Below are positions 31,101 to 39,910 of a stretch of 52,918 bases of DNA, one piece after another. Positions within the stretch are counted from its first letter, which is position 1, and each line of letters begins with the position of its first letter. Made by a program: the position numbers and the translations under genes. Source of the stretch: Candidatus Laterigemmans baculatus (GTDB lineage Bacteria; Planctomycetota; Planctomycetia; Pirellulales; Pirellulaceae); NCBI RefSeq assembly GCF_010367455.1, contig NZ_WRPR01000045.1, positions 1 to 52,918 of the forward strand, in the 5' to 3' direction. The notes under the pieces are model-generated. The model was not told the origin of the DNA and did no database searches. It saw nothing but the letters and a program-made list of their open reading frames with translations.

Positions 31101-33668
31101 CTACTTCTTCTCGCTCGTCAACTCCAACAGCAACTGCTGGGCGCGGCGGTATCTTGGGGCTTCTTCGAGCGCCATCAGCACCTGCCGTTTCGCTCCATCC
31201 CGATCTCCGGCCGCCGTGAGAGCTTCGGCTAGCTGGAAATGCACCCCGGCCGGATCGACCGGATCCATCGTGGCCAGCACTTGCAGTGGGCGGACGGCTC
31301 GCTCGGCCGCATCGGTTTCGGCCGCCGCTCGAGCCGCGAAACGATGGGCATCGGGCAACAGCGGATTGAGCGCGAGCGCTTTCTCCGCGTGCCCCGCAAC
31401 CGCGTCCCACTGTTCCCGCTCCGCTTCCAACTCCATCAAACGAATCAAGTCTTGAAACCCGTCGGCTCGGGCATCGGCCAGTTCCTTGAGCAGTTCGAGT
31501 TCGCGGTCAACGTCGCCGATCTCTCGCGCCAGCGCCGCTAGATCTTCCAGCGTTCCTTCGGGGGCCACGTCGTGGGAAAGGAGCTCCCGAATCCGCTCGA
31601 GCACCGTTTCCGCTTTCTCAAATTGACGTTCCTCGAGCAGCGCGGTCGCCTTGCCGCGCAGGCCCCAGTAGTTGTTGGGGTGTTTCTCGAGCCACGCCTC
31701 CCAAACTGCTACATCACCTCGCTCGGGAAGCCCTTCGTCGGTCCAGTCCAGTTGCTCGCCAAAGGCTTGGGCCCGTTGCCGGACGAAAACCGTGTACTCT
31801 TCGTCCAGTGTTTTGAGTGAACCCGTGTGGCGCTCCAAAGTTTCGTTGATCGGCATCCCGACGCCCAAATCAACCAGGATTCGCTGGAGCGCCGGCATCC
31901 CATAGCGTTCGATCAGATGCTCGACGGCGAGCGACGACTGGTAGTAGGCCAACTGCAGGTGGGCCGGTGTTTTGGGTTCCAGAAACGCGCCCGATAAGCG
32001 GCTGATCGGCACCAGGTCTTCGCCGAGCAACATGCGTCGAAAGGTGGGGGTCATTCGCTGCCCCCAAACCGGATCGCGTTGCCGCTCTTCGTAAACCGAG
32101 ATCCCTTCACTCAACCAGCGAGGCATGCGGTTGTTGGTTTTTTCCAGCGTCACAGCGTGACAGAATTCATGCCACAGGACCGATTTCCAATTCGACGGAT
32201 TCTGACCTTGCGACTGCGGACTGTTGGCGGTGATGACCCTGCCAAAACAGACGCCGAGAAAACCGTCGCCTCCGGGAAGGCCGAAGGTGCGGATCGCGAA
32301 ATCCTGCTGCCGCGGAAAAATTTCCACGACCACGGGGCCGTCTGGAGTGACATCGTACTTGGCGCAAAGGACCTCCGAGGCTTCTTCCAACAGGTCGAGG
32401 ACCTCTTCGCCATAGACGCTCGCCTCCTGGGCCTGCATGCGGACCAGCAGGTTGCCGCGGCGAAGGATGGTGTATGTTTCCAGCTCATCGTGCAACGTCA
32501 TCAGGTTGTAGGCGACGACGTTGTAAGCATCCTCCTGGCTCACCTGTTCGGCCAGCTTCCATCCTTTCTCGTCGTCGCCCAGTCGCAGGAGATCCTGGGC
32601 GAGTTGAAAGCGGGCTTCGGTATGCGTGGGGTCGAACTTGAGGGCGCGGCGCTGTGCAGCGGCTCCTTCGGCGAAGCGATACTTCCGTGACAGCTCGCGA
32701 CCGATCACATAGTCGACTTCGGGATTGTCTTTCCAAGTCGCCAGCGCCTTGTCCCGCATCTCCGCTTCCGCATCCGCATCGCCCCGCAGATGGGCCAGAA
32801 CGGCGCGGTAGGCCCACAGCAGCGGCTGGCGAGGGTTGACTTGCTCGACGCGGTCGAGCGATTCCTCGGCTTGATCATAACGTTCCCGGTCGATCCACTC
32901 GTTCGCTTGCATCAGCAGGCTGGGGACGTGCCGCGGATTAAGGTCGAGGGCCCGCCGAAGCGCGGCGTCAGCCCGTTTCGCATCACTCGGCGACCAGGCG
33001 CGGGCGGTGAGATACGCGATCTGCGGATCGCCCGGATCGAGCTCCGCGGCCCGCGCCAGCGACTCCGCAGCAACCGCGTAGTCGTGTTTCGCAAGCGCGA
33101 GTTCGGCCGTCGCGACATGGACGTCGGAGTAGTTCGGGTCGGCGCGGCGGACGCGATCGTAGAACAACTCCAAAATTTTGCGAGCATCCTCGCCGCGACT
33201 GGCGAAGTACCGACCAGCGGCGACCAGGTTTTCGCTTCCCGTGTATCGACCCGGCGCCCGCCGCAGCAGCTCAAAAATCTGCTCCGTGACGATGTTCGCC
33301 CGCTCGCTCTGACCGGCAGAGCGGTACGCTTCGGCGGCGAGCAACCGCAGGGGGAGGTCGTCGGTGTATCTCCGCTCGGCTGTCTCGTAAACCTCGACCG
33401 CCTGCTCGTACTTCCCCGTCGCCAAATGGTTGCGAATCAGCAACTGCGACCAGTCGGAATTCCAGGTTCCCCCGTCGATTGCCGCGGAAGCCCTAGCGGC
33501 TGAGGCTTCGTAGTCACCGCGGTGATAGAGGTCGACGGCGTCGCTCCACTCGGAGGCGTGGAGGCGGCCGCTGTTGGTTTCGGCTGCCGCGAGGCTGACC
33601 ATGCCAATCAGGCCTGCGATCGCCCACCATCGTCGAAGTCGGCCCGTACGGAAAACCGGTTCTGCCAT
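31101..33668 (-). CDS. TPR protein with peptidase MA-like zinc-metallopeptidase domain
   Basis: The 855-residue product has a signal anchor near residues 13-30. TPR-like repeats fill about residues 45-370 (SEWSDAVDLYHRGDYEASA, DPGDPQIAYLTARAW, NPRHVPSLLMQANEW). A gluzincin domain contains LWHEFCHAVTL (HExxH at about residue 500) and WLSEGISVYEE about 25 residues later as the third zinc ligand. More TPRs follow from about 640 to the end. ATG at 33668 is chosen because GGAG precedes it; the reading frame continues upstream to 33722. The active-site residues look intact. It may cleave or sense envelope proteins; no substrate is known. It lies upstream of DUF4159 in the same direction. Confidence 0.82.
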   Translation of the reverse strand: MAEPVFRTGRLRRWWAIAGLIGMVSLAAAETNSGRLHASEWSDAVDLYHRGDYEASAARASAAIDGGTWNSDWSQLLIRNHLATGKYEQAVEVYETAERRYTDDLPLRLLAAEAYRSAGQSERANIVTEQIFELLRRAPGRYTGSENLVAAGRYFASRGEDARKILELFYDRVRRADPNYSDVHVATAELALAKHDYAVAAESLARAAELDPGDPQIAYLTARAWSPSDAKRADAALRRALDLNPRHVPSLLMQANEWIDRERYDQAEESLDRVEQVNPRQPLLWAYRAVLAHLRGDADAEAEMRDKALATWKDNPEVDYVIGRELSRKYRFAEGAAAQRRALKFDPTHTEARFQLAQDLLRLGDDEKGWKLAEQVSQEDAYNVVAYNLMTLHDELETYTILRRGNLLVRMQAQEASVYGEEVLDLLEEASEVLCAKYDVTPDGPVVVEIFPRQQDFAIRTFGLPGGDGFLGVCFGRVITANSPQSQGQNPSNWKSVLWHEFCHAVTLEKTNNRMPRWLSEGISVYEERQRDPVWGQRMTPTFRRMLLGEDLVPISRLSGAFLEPKTPAHLQLAYYQSSLAVEHLIERYGMPALQRILVDLGVGMPINETLERHTGSLKTLDEEYTVFVRQRAQAFGEQLDWTDEGLPERGDVAVWEAWLEKHPNNYWGLRGKATALLEERQFEKAETVLERIRELLSHDVAPEGTLEDLAALAREIGDVDRELELLKELADARADGFQDLIRLMELEAEREQWDAVAGHAEKALALNPLLPDAHRFAARAAAETDAAERAVRPLQVLATMDPVDPAGVHFQLAEALTAAGDRDGAKRQVLMALEEAPRYRRAQQLLLELTSEKK

Positions 33669-33848
33669 CCCTAGTCTCCAAAAGCGGTGCTCGCTCACGG
33701 AGTTCATCATACCGGATGGCAATGTCGGACAAGCGTCTGGTCGATCCGCAAGCAGTCCGCCGCTTCACCTACCGCCCGCCCGTTCCGGGGCGGCGGTCGG
33801 TTTTGGGGCGGAGCATTGGGCAGGGGCATTACGGAGCCTTCCCTCGGA

Positions 33849-33908
33849 GAGCGGGGCCTGAGCTTGGCGAGCGGGGCCTGAGCTTGGCGAGCGGGCCCTG
33901 GGCTTGGC
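33849..33908. repeat. Three 20-bp tandem repeats upstream of the TPR gene
   Basis: GAGCGGGGCCTGAGCTTGGC occurs at 33849-33868 and 33869-33888 without change, and at 33889-33908 with two changes. A partial fourth unit follows. It lies about 180 bases upstream of the TPR/peptidase start. The rest of the gap from 33669 shows nothing clear beyond the terminator at 33927. Confidence 0.8.
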
Positions 33909-33926
33909 GAGTGGGGGCAGTCAACG

Positions 33927-33954
33927 AAAAAAGCCACGGCCGGGGCCGTGGCTT
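33927..33954 (-). terminator. Rho-independent terminator of the PDZ gene
   Basis: Read on the minus strand, GCCACGGCC and GGCCGTGGC form a stem and are followed by six T. It lies about 60 bases after the stop codon of the PDZ gene at 34014. Confidence 0.85.
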
Positions 33955-34013
33955 CAGAGTATCGATGTGTGTCGAAACGGCTCGTGGACAGTTAGCCGAA
34001 TCGCGGTAGCCCG

Positions 34014-35195
34014 TTACCGCTGCGTGGCAGCACCCGCGGCTCCAGCGTCGAGGTCCAAATCGGCACCAGCCGCATCGGCGTCCAAATCCGCACCGGCATC
34101 CAGGTCCGCACCGGCGTCCGCATCGGCTGCGCCGGCATCGAGATCGAGATCCGCGTCGGCGTCGAGGTTCGCATCCGCGTCCGCTTCGGTGTCACCAGGA
34201 ACGGGGCGGCTCGGCGGGGTCCGGGTGTCAGCCTCAGCGTCGAGGTTCAGATCGCTGTCGGTACGGGTAGCTCCGGCTTCCGCCTCACCGGTTGCCGCTG
34301 CTTCGGCGTCGACCGAGCCCTGGACGCCTTTCATCTGCTCGAGCTCCTGGCGAAGTTGACGGACCTCTTCCTGAAGCTGCTGGACTTGCTGGCGAAGGTC
34401 ACCGGCTTCCCCTTCGAGGGCCGGGCGAGCCATCCGCTGACGGTCGCTCGCCTCGTAGCCGGTGAGAGTGGCGTTGATCGTCTGCCGCTCACCGTCACGA
34501 ATCACCACCAAGCCGACCTGCTCGCCCGGCGAACGCTGGCGGATCCACGTGGAGATTTGGTTGGGGTCGGAGACTTGGCGACCATCGACGCTGACGATCA
34601 CGTCACCGGGACGGAGTCCAGCGCTGGCGGCCGCAGTTCCCTGCATCACGTCCTGGATCGCGACTCCCTCAGCGGCTTGCCCCATCGCGATTCCGAGCCG
34701 GGCTCGCGCACGGGTCTGGCCAGCGATCCCCTGCTGGGTGCGGAACTGCTGCTGGGTCTCGAACTGCTGCTGGCTGCGAATCCGGTTGTCGTAGAGCGGG
34801 CGGCCCTGGGCGTCGTAGAGAGGCTGGCCCTGGGAATCGAAGAGTTGGCGGCCTTGGTAGTCGGAGCCGAAGCGATCTTGGTAGGCGTCGTACTGGTCGC
34901 GGCGGAGGGTCTGTTGGGGAGTTTCGGTGGCCGATCGAGCGGCCTCACCCACGCCTCGGCGGAGAGCGTCTCCGGCGCTTTCGCCCTGGAGCGCGCCTCG
35001 CACCGCTTCGCCAATACCCCGCTGGGTGGGATTCAGATTGCCGCGCTGTCCGGCTTCAATCTGGGCGTCGATCCCACCCCGGATGGCGTCGCCGATGTCT
35101 TGAGCGCCCGCGACGCCGCCGAGGAGTCCGAGCGAGGTGCTGAGTGCGACGATGCGAAGGCGGCGCGAGGTGCGAGAGCGGTTTTGCTGAGTCAT
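34014..35195 (-). CDS. Exported PDZ-domain protein with acidic Asp-Ala repeat tail
   Basis: The 393-residue product starts at the ATG at 35195 (MTQQNRSRTSRR), which opens a signal peptide ending at AGAQ. A Gln/Arg-rich region with DSQGQPLYDAQGRPLYD repeats covers about 95-165. A PDZ domain follows (RARLGIAMGQAAEGVAIQDV, GDVIVSVDGRQVSDPNQI; about 165-245), then a coiled coil (LRQQVQQLQEEVRQLRQEL, about 265-290). The last 100 residues are almost only Asp, Ala, Gly and Leu in an alternating pattern (DLDAGADLDADA). No protease domain is present. The acidic tail could bind calcium, but no exact RTX nonapeptide (GGxGxDxUx) is seen. Monocistronic by terminator. Confidence 0.8.
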   Translation of the reverse strand: MTQQNRSRTSRRLRIVALSTSLGLLGGVAGAQDIGDAIRGGIDAQIEAGQRGNLNPTQRGIGEAVRGALQGESAGDALRRGVGEAARSATETPQQTLRRDQYDAYQDRFGSDYQGRQLFDSQGQPLYDAQGRPLYDNRIRSQQQFETQQQFRTQQGIAGQTRARARLGIAMGQAAEGVAIQDVMQGTAAASAGLRPGDVIVSVDGRQVSDPNQISTWIRQRSPGEQVGLVVIRDGERQTINATLTGYEASDRQRMARPALEGEAGDLRQQVQQLQEEVRQLRQELEQMKGVQGSVDAEAAATGEAEAGATRTDSDLNLDAEADTRTPPSRPVPGDTEADADANLDADADLDLDAGAADADAGADLDAGADLDADAAGADLDLDAGAAGAATQR

Positions 35196-35338
35196 GTTAT
35201 TGAGCCCTGTTCGAAGGAAACTAGGTGGGGAAAACAATCCCGCGGAAGTCCGATCGAACCTTGCAACTCACGTTCCAAGCAGCTCGGTGCAGAGGGCTGT
35301 TCTCGCGCCTGCCGATGGCTCAGCGGCCGCGCGACGGG

Positions 35339-35896
35339 TCAGGAGCCAAACGGCTTCTTGGGCAGCGTGAACACCGACTCGACTTTGACGATCGCATAGT
35401 CGTCGGGAAACGTGTGGATCGCCTGGACCATCATCGAGCTGGCCCGGGTGTCGACATGGATGTAGCTGAACGCTCCCAGGGCCAATCGTCCGCTGGCGTC
35501 GAAGCGATGGGCGAGTCCTTCGGGAGCGGGACCGCCGAAGAGTTGTTCCTGGAAGTTCCAAAACAGTTCCGGGGCGACCGATTCGAGTTGGAACTCGGTC
35601 CGGTAGGTCGCTCCGCCGCGACACTCGTGCTGCTCGCGGCGCTGGCCCATGATCCGGTGCGAGAGCAGTTGGCGGCGAGCCGGCAACGGCTGTCGCGCCG
35701 AGGCGGCCACTTCGGTCAGGATCTGACCCGCCCCGCACCACGTGATGACGTGTCCGGAGTTGGTGATATCCAGCTTCGCTTCATAGCCGCTGCGTTGGAT
35801 CCGTCGCGTCTTGTGGATCGCGTACAGCTCCGGGTGAAGCGACCTGCCAAGCAGGTGGAAAGCTAACTCGGCGACTCGTGGACGTACCGAAAGCAC
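35339..35896 (-). CDS. DUF2617-like protein
   Basis: The 185-residue product starts at a GTG (35896) with AGGAA nine bases upstream; no ATG fits. The sequence MLSVRPRVAELAFHLLGRSLHPELYAIHKTR, the central TWCGAGQILTEV and the later FHTFPDDYAIVKVES-type ending (here IHTFPDDYAIVKVE) match, from memory, a family of unknown function found in planctomycetes and actinobacteria (DUF2617). No signal peptide or membrane helix. It is read toward the PDZ gene, 143 bases away, and is divergent from the pabA-like gene. Confidence 0.65.
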   Translation of the reverse strand: MLSVRPRVAELAFHLLGRSLHPELYAIHKTRRIQRSGYEAKLDITNSGHVITWCGAGQILTEVAASARQPLPARRQLLSHRIMGQRREQHECRGGATYRTEFQLESVAPELFWNFQEQLFGGPAPEGLAHRFDASGRLALGAFSYIHVDTRASSMMVQAIHTFPDDYAIVKVESVFTLPKKPFGS

Positions 35897-36293
35897 GTGA
35901 GCAATTCCTGCGTATTATGTCGTCGAAGCGTTTGAGCTCGTTCCCTATCCGAGCGGGAACGGAGACGATTCGCTCAAAGTTCAGATTAGTCCCGCGGCCC
36001 ACGCTGGCGAGCGAAAAAACGAATCCCGCGGCCGAGTATGCCAGTTTCGCAAGGGAGTTCGTGACGCTGCTGGGTCGCTGGCTGGGATTATACCGCCTCG
36101 AGCGACCCCGACTAAAGAGCGTTTGCCGACGATTGTGATTCGGGTCGCGATTTGAACCGGCAAACGCCTCGAAGCGAGGCTGCGTACGGGGTAGAGTGAA
36201 GCGGCCTTTCCGCTCTGCACCGCGTCACTTTGTGCCCCGCTCAGTCCAAGCCCCCGCCCCGCTGAACCCAAACCTTCGCCTGCTGAGGAACCG
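35897..36293. other. Divergent intergenic region
   Basis: This 397-base gap separates the DUF2617-like gene from the amidotransferase gene. GCGTTTGCCG at 36119-36128 and CGGCAAACGC at 36158-36167 form a 10-bp inverted repeat, and GCCTCG-AAG-CGAGGC follows directly at 36167-36181. No convincing gene is seen. Promoters for both genes should lie here, but none is clear by eye. Confidence 0.5.
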
Positions 36294-36872
36294 ATGGTCG
36301 TCGTGATCGATAACTACGATTCATTCACCTACAACCTGGTCCAGCGGATGGGCGAGATCGATGGGGCGATCGAGGTGCGGGTGGTTCGCAATGACGAGAT
36401 GTCGGTCGATGCGGTCGCCGCGCTCCAGCCCGAGCGGCTGATCATCTCTCCCGGGCCATGCACGCCGACCGAAGCCGGGGTCAGCGTCGACTGCGTCCAC
36501 GCCTTCGCCGGACAGATCCCGGTCCTCGGCGTCTGCCTGGGGCATCAATCGATCGGCCAGGCGCTCGGGGCGCGGATCATTCGCGCCCCGCAGTTGATGC
36601 ACGGCAAGACCGATGCGATCGACCACGACGATCAGGGTCTGTTTGCCGGAATCCATCGCCCCTTCGTGGCCACGCGGTACCACAGCTTGGTGATCGATCC
36701 GACGACTGTGCCGGAGGACCTGATCGTCAGCGCCTGGACCGACACCGGGGGCGAGCGGCAGATCATGGGAGTCCGCCACCGAACGCAAAAACTCGAAGGC
36801 TGGCAGTTCCATCCCGAGAGCTTTTTGACCGCTCCCGGAACGGAACTGATCCGCCGCTTTCTGCAGTGGTAG
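36294..36872 (+). CDS. Anthranilate/aminodeoxychorismate synthase glutamine amidotransferase
   Basis: The 192-residue product is a class I glutamine amidotransferase of the TrpG/PabA type. It supplies ammonia from glutamine to make anthranilate or aminodeoxychorismate from chorismate. VVVIDNYDSFTYNLVQ opens it, IISPGPCTPTEAG is the PGP motif, GVCLGHQSIGQ holds the nucleophile cysteine (about C82), and FHPESFLT holds the His-Glu pair. GAGGAA precedes the ATG. No TrpE or PabB gene is adjacent, so it may serve both pathways as in Bacillus; this is inference. It is convergent with cysK, 15 bases away. Confidence 0.92.
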   Translation: MVVVIDNYDSFTYNLVQRMGEIDGAIEVRVVRNDEMSVDAVAALQPERLIISPGPCTPTEAGVSVDCVHAFAGQIPVLGVCLGHQSIGQALGARIIRAPQLMHGKTDAIDHDDQGLFAGIHRPFVATRYHSLVIDPTTVPEDLIVSAWTDTGGERQIMGVRHRTQKLEGWQFHPESFLTAPGTELIRRFLQW

Positions 36873-36887
36873 AGCGATCGGCTGACG

Positions 36888-37829
36888 CTACAGCGCCAGA
36901 TCCGCGAACAGCGGCGTGCTTAGGTAGCGTTCGCCGAGCGAGCACATGATCGTCACGATCCGCTTGCCCTTCATCTCCGGTCGCGCGGCGACTTGAGCGG
37001 CGGCCCACATGTTCGCACCGCTGCTGATGCCCGCCACGATTCCCTCCTCGGCGGCCAACCGGCGGCCCCAGCTGAAGGCGTCTTCGTCCTCGACTTGGAT
37101 CACGTCGTCGAGCAACGAGGTATCGAGGTTCTTGGGAATAAAGCCCGCACCGATCCCCTGAATGCGGTGCTTGCCCGGTGCACTACCGCTGATCACCGCG
37201 GAGTGTTTGGGTTCGACGGCGATCGCTTTGAAGTTGGGATTCATCTTCTTGAGGTAGCGAGCCACGCCGGTGATCGTGCCACCGGTGCCGACGCCAGCGA
37301 CGATCGCATCGATGTCGTGGCCACTGTCCTCCCAAATTTCCGGGCCGGTCGTGGCTTCGTGAATCGCCGGGTTGGCCGGGTTCTCGAACTGCTGGGGCAT
37401 GAACGAGTTGTCGATTTCGTCGACCAATTCCTGAGCCCGCCGGATCGCTCCATTCATCCCCTCGGCGGCCGGAGTGAGCACGAGGTTGGCTCCCATCGCC
37501 CGGAGCAGGGCGCGTCGCTCGACCGACATCGATTCGGGCATCGTTAGGGTCAATTGATAACGCTTCGCCGCGCATACGAACGCGAGGGCGATTCCCGTGT
37601 TGCCGCTGGTGGGCTCGATGATGTGGGTCTTCGCGTCGACTTTGCCGTCCCGCTCGCCGGCCTCGATCATCGCCACGCCGATCCGGTCTTTGACGCTGTT
37701 GAGCGGCTGGAAGAATTCGCACTTCGCAAACACCGTTGCGCCACCCTCGGGAAGCAAGCGGTTGATGCGAATCATCGGCGTGTCGCCAATGGCGCGAGCA
37801 GCGTTGTCGAAAGTCTTTCCGCGAGGCAT
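36888..37829 (-). CDS. cysK: Cysteine synthase A
   Basis: The 313-residue product makes L-cysteine from O-acetylserine and sulfide with pyridoxal phosphate. The lysine of the cofactor aldimine lies in FFQPLNSVKDRIG (about K47). PTSGNTGIALA is the substrate-binding loop, GVGTGGTITGVARYL near residue 180 holds the PLP phosphate, and GISSGANMWAA the C-terminal serine. KYxSPLF-type ends are replaced by RYLSTPLFADLAL, as usual for CysK. No cysE is adjacent. Confidence 0.95.
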   Translation of the reverse strand: MPRGKTFDNAARAIGDTPMIRINRLLPEGGATVFAKCEFFQPLNSVKDRIGVAMIEAGERDGKVDAKTHIIEPTSGNTGIALAFVCAAKRYQLTLTMPESMSVERRALLRAMGANLVLTPAAEGMNGAIRRAQELVDEIDNSFMPQQFENPANPAIHEATTGPEIWEDSGHDIDAIVAGVGTGGTITGVARYLKKMNPNFKAIAVEPKHSAVISGSAPGKHRIQGIGAGFIPKNLDTSLLDDVIQVEDEDAFSWGRRLAAEEGIVAGISSGANMWAAAQVAARPEMKGKRIVTIMCSLGERYLSTPLFADLAL

Positions 37830-37914
37830 GACGCAAAATCCCTAAAGAGGTCCGAATCGATGGAGAGGTCGGAGTCGATACAACCGTCGTTTTCGGGCAT
37901 TCATCGGCGACCGA

Positions 37915-38032
37915 CTAGCCCCGGCTTGATTCGAAGCCTGCCGCGAGGGGCGACTGTGTTTCAAAAAGCAGTCGCCTTCGGCTTGCCGTTAAACGAAAGC
38001 AATGCCGGGTCAAAGCGCCGCTGTCCAGCTAG
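37915..38032. repeat. Palindromic element, family 1, shortened copy
   Basis: CTAG occurs at both ends (37915 and 38029). The right half of the inner hairpin (GCAGTCGCCTTCGG...GTTAAACGA) and the outer end GCGCCGCTGTCCAGCTAG are retained, while the left inner arm is largely lost. The CTAG at the right end supplies the TAG stop codon of the C25 peptidase gene (38029-38031). Confidence 0.75.
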
Positions 38033-39669
38033 TTGGGGCGGACCAGCAGCGGCGCCGAACCGACCGACCAGCCGTCGCCTCCCTCCAGGCGAGCGACGAT
38101 CCGCATCGGACCGGATGCCGACGGCGGGACGACGAACGCTACTTCGAACGGCCCGGCTGCTTGGCTGGTGATTTCGGTCTCCGCCACCTGCAAGCAGTTC
38201 GCCTGCTCGTACCGCTCGACCCGCGGTGCCTCAGCATCGATCGGACCGCCGCCGGGCAAGGGGCAGATCGAGACGGTCAGCTTGCCTCGGTGGGGAGCCA
38301 CGCCGCGGACCGTGAGCGTTTCTCCGGGAGCGATTCCTCGCGGAGCCGAGACCGAGAGCTCGCCCGGATGCCGCAGCCGCAGCGCCGGATCGCCCAGCAG
38401 GTTGTAGAGGTGCACGTGCTCCCGCCGCTCGGGCGAAAGCGCATCGGCTGAGGGGCTGAGCATCCCGGCCAGCAGATCGAGCAGCCGTCGCCGCTCGGCG
38501 AGCCCCTCGACTTCCGCCGCCTCGCTGGCCAACTCCCGCTGGGCATAAAGCCAAGCATCGCCGAGCCGCTCCAGCCGCTCGTGGTAAACCGCCTGGATCA
38601 ATCCCTGGGCGGCGATCGCATTGCCATAGGGCATCGTCACGCGGGAGCCGGCTAACACTGCGATCGGACCTCCCTCGGCCAGCAGCATCCGCTCGGCCAA
38701 GGCGTCCTCCGAGGCGTCGAAGGCTCCGGTGTAGCAGGCCAGCATCAACGCGATCGGTGCCCCTTCCGCCGGACGCTCGAGCAGCTCCACGTCCTCCGAG
38801 TCGAGCACCGGTCGAGGCCCGTTGGGACCCGGGACGCGGTCCAGCTCCGTCACGTTGCCGTGCCCCATGTAGACCCAGAACAACCCTCCCTCGCGATACC
38901 GGCGGAGCACCGAGGGAAAGAAGTCACGCGATCCCGGATTGAAGGGGCTCGCCGGCGCCGCATAGGTAATCGCCGTTCGCACCGACGCCGGCAGCGACGA
39001 GGTCAGCACCGCGCGCGTAGCCGACTCGATCGCCGCGTCGGCCAGCATCCCAAATCCGCCCGTCCCCGCGGTCAGTTGCACCGTGTCGCGCCAGGGACCG
39101 AAATCGCTGCTTTGCTCGTAGCGAATCACCCGCTCGACGAGCCCCGACAGTTGTTCCGGGGTGCGGACCGGCAGCCGGCCGACTGCGATTTCGGGAATCC
39201 CATCGCCGTCGAGGTCGCCGTACGGCGCGTCGCCGGCCAGCGTGGGAGTGGTGCCATAGCGAGCGCTCGGGCCGGGCAACCGGTAGTGGGTCGGAACCTC
39301 GCGGCTGGCGTCCGCGTGGTCGGCCGCCACGATCCGGCAGTCCCCCACCAGAACCACATATTTCGCTTCTGGACCGAGTCCGGCTTCGCGAAGATTTTGC
39401 AAGACTTCAGCGGCCGTCGCCCCCGACGCGAGGACTTTGATGTTCAGCCCGTCTCGGGTGCGGTGCTCGATCCATGGGGCGAGCGACTGGCGGAACAGCG
39501 GCGGGCAGACGACAAAACAATCGGCCGCGGCGTCCCCCGTGGCGGCTGCAGGGTGCGTCGCTGCTCGGGGCGCCGCAATAGAAGTGGCTGGAGTCGAAGT
39601 GGCTGGGCCCGGTGGAGGGGCCGCCAGCGCAGGAGCGGACAACAGAGCGGCGAGAGCGAGTGCGTGCAT
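38029..39669 (-). CDS. Peptidase C25 (gingipain-like) protein
   Basis: The 546-residue product begins with a signal peptide (MHALALAALLSAPALA). The C25 core spans about residues 50-400: ADCFVVCPPLFRQSL, KYVVLVGDCRIV, DLDGDGIPEIAVGRLPVRTPEQL, and the catalytic pair H270 (YMGHGN) and C312 (LACYTGAFD). After the core come a helical segment (about 400-440) and an Ig-like C-terminal domain. No T9SS or dockerin sorting tail is visible. The stop codon TAG lies in a repeat (see that entry). C25 enzymes are secreted cysteine peptidases. A complete active site contrasts with the caspase-fold protein at 18309. Confidence 0.85.
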   Translation of the reverse strand: MHALALAALLSAPALAAPPPGPATSTPATSIAAPRAATHPAAATGDAAADCFVVCPPLFRQSLAPWIEHRTRDGLNIKVLASGATAAEVLQNLREAGLGPEAKYVVLVGDCRIVAADHADASREVPTHYRLPGPSARYGTTPTLAGDAPYGDLDGDGIPEIAVGRLPVRTPEQLSGLVERVIRYEQSSDFGPWRDTVQLTAGTGGFGMLADAAIESATRAVLTSSLPASVRTAITYAAPASPFNPGSRDFFPSVLRRYREGGLFWVYMGHGNVTELDRVPGPNGPRPVLDSEDVELLERPAEGAPIALMLACYTGAFDASEDALAERMLLAEGGPIAVLAGSRVTMPYGNAIAAQGLIQAVYHERLERLGDAWLYAQRELASEAAEVEGLAERRRLLDLLAGMLSPSADALSPERREHVHLYNLLGDPALRLRHPGELSVSAPRGIAPGETLTVRGVAPHRGKLTVSICPLPGGGPIDAEAPRVERYEQANCLQVAETEITSQAAGPFEVAFVVPPSASGPMRIVARLEGGDGWSVGSAPLLVRPN

Positions 39670-39910
39670 GAGCCACAGCCGGCTAAAAGAATGCGAAGGT
39701 CACTCGGCGGTCAGAGCCAAGGCTTCGGGCTGTCCCTCCACCTTCGATCCTCGCGCCTTCCATCATCGCTTCACGGCAAGCCAAAGATGTCTGGACGAAC
39801 CATCAGCGACGTTACGCGGACGGTCGACGACATTAACGGGCCCGCTGCTGTCATCCAATACGAACCGCCAGTCCCCGAAGGTTCACTGGCGGGGGGTGCA
39901 CACGTCAGAG

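Noticed and set aside
18309-33668. Claim that the MoxR block is an anti-phage defence system
   Set aside because: No nuclease, toxin or phage-related neighbour is seen, and most proteins look exported or membrane-bound. The block resembles envelope-type MoxR/Bat systems. Only an unknown function is claimed.
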